This document shows, one piece after another, positions 61,110 through 64,000 of a stretch of 64,000 nucleotides of DNA (positions are counted from its first letter, which is position 1; each line of letters begins with the position of its first letter). The stretch covers positions 167,851,363 to 167,915,362 of the forward strand of contig CM077116.1 in assembly GCA_039619475.1 (NCBI GenBank). The letters run 5' to 3'. The notes beneath the pieces were generated by a model, which saw only the letters and a program-made list of their open reading frames with translations, ran no database searches and was not told the origin of the DNA. The stretch is from Icerya purchasi. Taxonomy: Eukaryota; Arthropoda; Insecta; Hemiptera; Monophlebidae. Position numbers and translations under genes: made by a program.

Positions 61110-62500
61110 GTACGATATCTTTTTTTTTTCTTTTGAGGCTCGTCGACTAGTGATTTTCCCCACAAACAATCAGAGAAGGAAAGAATCGGTTATATTATCT
61201 TTAATAACAAGGAAAAAATAGCAAGAATAATGTGTGAAAAATAAAAAGACAGGATATAAGAAGTGTTATAAGAAGTAGGAAGTTCAAGCCTCTGCTGAAA
61301 TCGATGTATACTCAAAGAACATATGATAATCGTTTCAGACACTGCATCATTTGAACAGAGAGGACAATGAGGGAAGGAAGCCAGCGAAAAACGAAAATGG
61401 GAAAAAGGCATTAGAGAATAGCCAAAACGCAGCAAATAACATCACAACAACAGTATGACGAAATAAAGTAAACAATAGGAACGACGGATTAGTAGGAAAA
61501 CTAGGTCGAACAGATAAAATAAAAAGAGCAATTATTAGAAAAAGAAAAAATCGCATATATGCGACCATAATTTGAGATTAAAACCATTAGGGAGGAAATT
61601 AGAGGATGCAATCTTTTTAAAAAAGAAACGAGAAGGAGAAGCAAACCAAGTCAAAGAATCAGGCATTTCATTTTCAAGGATCCCCGAGTGCTAGGAACCT
61701 ATAGAAAATCAATACCAATTTAATGAAGAGGAAAGAGTGCGAATAAGTGAATGTATGCAGAGAATAAGAAAGTCACAGGAATGACCACGAGAGGAAGAAT
61801 AGCGTATGGAAGGGCGTTCATGGGGTTGAAGATGATTAAATATTCGGAAGACTGGCGTTTACAGGTAATGTAAGTAATAGATTACAGGGTAGCGTTATTA
61901 ACTCGACTGTAAATATAGAACAGAAGGAAAGAAGACTAACACCACCAGCCCTTCTCGAACTGTCAGTGAAAATGGTTGCATGAAAAGGAAGTAGTGAATT
62001 GATGGTATTGTAGAATTCTTGTTTAATTACGGCTTGCGAAAGGAATTTTGAACGAGAAGATAGAATAAAAACTGTAGGAGAATGACAGAGATCGGTAAAG
62101 TTGACGAAAGAGATTATTAAAGGAAATTATGTATAACCAAATGAACTAAGACGAAAATAAATAAGAGATAAGATAGGGATTTTCCTGGAAGTAAAACGTC
62201 AGTTTTTAAAAATCAGGAAGTAGAAATGGATACGAGCATATGTGAATGGACGGCGATTAGCAAGGAAACAATAGCCTAAATAAAATCTACGAATAGAGAA
62301 AGATGGCATTCGATTTAGCAAGAATTTCTGGAATTGGAGAAAATTTGAGCGTGCCAAGATGCTATCGGAGACAAACATTTTAGATGAAATGTAATTTAGA
62401 GAGTGGAGACTTGAAAGCACCGCTTTAGGTAAACAAACAATAGTTAAATGTATAACAACTAATGCACTTACACAAAAAAATAAGAATATAGGGTCACCAT
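61110..62500 (-). pseudogene. RNase H LINE family copy, minus strand
   Basis: Minus strand with many frame breaks. The order is: an RT-to-RNase H linker with FLNRMPSFSIRRFYLGYCFL at about 62300; RNase H start AVIKQEFYNTINSLLPFHAT and IFTDSSRRAGG at about 61990-61920; a fragment LENEMPDSLTWFASPSRFFF at about 61650; and the tail PHCPLCSNDAVSETIIICSL then LELPTSYNTSYILSFYFSHI at 61360-61200. The T-run at 61112-61121 is its poly-A tail. The second catalytic Asp is not visible. Confidence 0.65.
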
Positions 62501-62509
62501 CCTATTTAG

Positions 62510-63050
62510 CTGACGACAGGGCAGTTTAGCTTCTTTTGATAGAAGAAGAGGACAGATATTCCGTATGATCTGTAGAAGATGAAAGACCATCAATGGTGAT
62601 AATAAAATAACAAAAAAACCCAATTAACCAGAGAAAGAACGTATTTTTAAAGAAAATATTGACAGAAGCAGTATTATAAAGTCGAAAGGTAAATACAGTA
62701 TAAGAAGATTGGGAAGAGGAAATCGGGAGATTAATTGAGGTCAGGGAATATTTGATCATAATGAGGGACGCATTAAGTGCTTCATTGGCTGCTACGATAT
62801 CGTGGAAAGCAGAGAAAAGTAGAGTACCATCAGTAATGAGTAAACAGAAAGAATTTAAAGTAAGTAATATTACAAGTATAGGTCTAATCTTATTAACTCT
62901 TATATTTCCATATTACACAACTAGCCCTTTTCTCCTAGGAAAATACCTATTCTTTCTCATATATCCAAACGACTTAATCAATTCGCTATTTATGTTTTTT
63001 CTCATAACAAACTCCCTTAATTCACGCTTAATTAATCCAATTTCTTGTAT
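62510..63050. other. Unassigned stretch between two LINE copies
   Basis: Frames on both strands (62759-62526 minus, 62752-63129 plus) are open but show no motif. Probably decayed LINE coding sequence. Confidence 0.3.
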
Positions 63051-63059
63051 CCGCCTAAG

Positions 63060-64000
63060 ATATAATCTCTTTCCGTCTTTCACAAGAACCTACTTGCTCA
63101 TGTGGTCCAACAGAAATATAACCATGTAATGGAATCCTTATTTCCTTTCCACGCTGTTATCTTTACTGATGGCTCCAGAACAACGGACGCTACGGGAGCT
63201 GCCTTTTTGGTCCCGTCACTCAAATATTTTAAATCTTATAAACTGCCTTTCTTTTGCTACATATTTACCGCGGATCCTTCGTGCTATCCAATACATTACT
63301 TCCACCAACGACTCTAATAAATTTCTGATAGTCTTGGATTCTAAAGGTGTTCTACTGTCTATCTCCTCTCCTCTTCCTTGTCATTCCTCAGATTTCATAA
63401 TTCTTCTTGATTCGCTCTCTTGTCAATAGATTGTATAGCGCTCGTTCCATTCAAGCTGATTACTTATGGTCCCCCCAGTCATGCTAGCATTGAGAGCAAT
63501 GAACTGACTGATTTTCACTAGTTCGATCTGCCGTTCAGACTGATCAATTTCTATCCAAAATTCCTTTTTGTAATCTTAAGGTTCTTTTCAGGAATTGCTA
63601 TTGTAAGCGGTGGCACAATATTTATCCCCTTTTATTCTCAATTCTTGAATCCTTATATCTTAGTACCCAAACCCATTCCTCCGTACCCTTGGGACTATGA
63701 CTTCCCCTATCTCTAGCGCTTTCTTATCTCTTCTATTTGACTTGCGACATCATCTTTTCGCTATTTTTCGTTCAATCCGGATGATTCCGATTTGCTCTGC
63801 AACACAAATCACATCTTCTTCTAATGAGCGTCTATATCTATAGAACGCTCTCACTTATATAGACAACTCCTGAAACTCGATTTGTACATTCCATATAATA
63901 ATTCGTTTACTATTTCTCTTCCATCCTCGGCAATCATTCCTATTATAGCGTCCTTCATTGCTTCTATCTCCAGTAATATTCAATTCTAATTTGTTTCTCC
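63060..64000 (+). pseudogene. RNase H LINE family copy, runs off the window
   Basis: Plus strand: VMESLFPFHAVIFTDGSRTT then DATGAAFLVPSLKYFKSYKL gives the RNase H start; in the next frame YITSTNDSNKFLIVLDSKGV then LLSISSPLPCHSSDFIILLD gives the second Asp (D-S-K). Further on there is a CNTNHIFF fragment of the C-terminal motif (about 63800) and PSSAIIPIIASFIASISSNI-like tail sequence at about 63920-63985. Multiple frameshifts. The 3' end is at or just beyond the window edge. Confidence 0.7.

Overview
The window looks like AT-rich animal DNA, most probably from an insect. It shows split genes with GT-AG introns, many LINE retrotransposons, cut-and-paste transposons and simple repeats, and no bacterial operon structure. 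The species cannot be named from the sequence.

One host gene dominates: a legumain (asparaginyl endopeptidase, peptidase family C13) on the minus strand. I rebuilt eleven coding exons by eye, from 57927 (signal peptide) down to 7419 (stop). Every splice joins in frame. The product is about 445 residues plus a start methionine that lies on an upstream exon not identified with certainty. The catalytic His and Cys, the S1-pocket residues and the four prodomain cysteines are all present. The introns add up to about 49 kb and are filled with mobile elements.

Layout from low to high coordinates. 1-7.4 kb: flank beyond the 3' end of the gene, with LINE relics, a perfect 111-bp-arm palindrome carrying a hammerhead-like motif (4.6-4.8 kb) and an interspersed repeat. 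7.4-17.3 kb (intron 10): I-type LINE 3' end, then an almost complete Jockey-type LINE (11.4-16.0 kb) inserted into an older repeat, then a fold-back element. 17-28 kb (introns 8 and 9): nested LINE relics and a family of inverted repeats. 28-39 kb (introns 4-7): LINE ends, a deleted mariner, and a repeat split by a 559-bp insertion. 39-50 kb (intron 3): RNase H-bearing LINE copies, two hAT relics (one with exact ends and an 8-bp duplication), and a TTAA-flanked transposon with 19-bp inverted ends. 51-58 kb (intron 1-2 side): R1-type LINE relic, short tandem repeats, and a Penelope-like element folded into an inverted repeat with hammerhead motifs in both arms. 58-64 kb: further LINE copies upstream of the first recognised legumain exon.

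The most interesting signal is the pair of Penelope-like palindromes (4579-4835 and 56799-57662). Both have the same plan: 12-15 bp direct repeats, a 34-35 nt tail on one side, inverted arms, and an outward-facing hammerhead-like motif in each arm. In the shorter one the hammerhead core carries a compensating C3/G8 swap.
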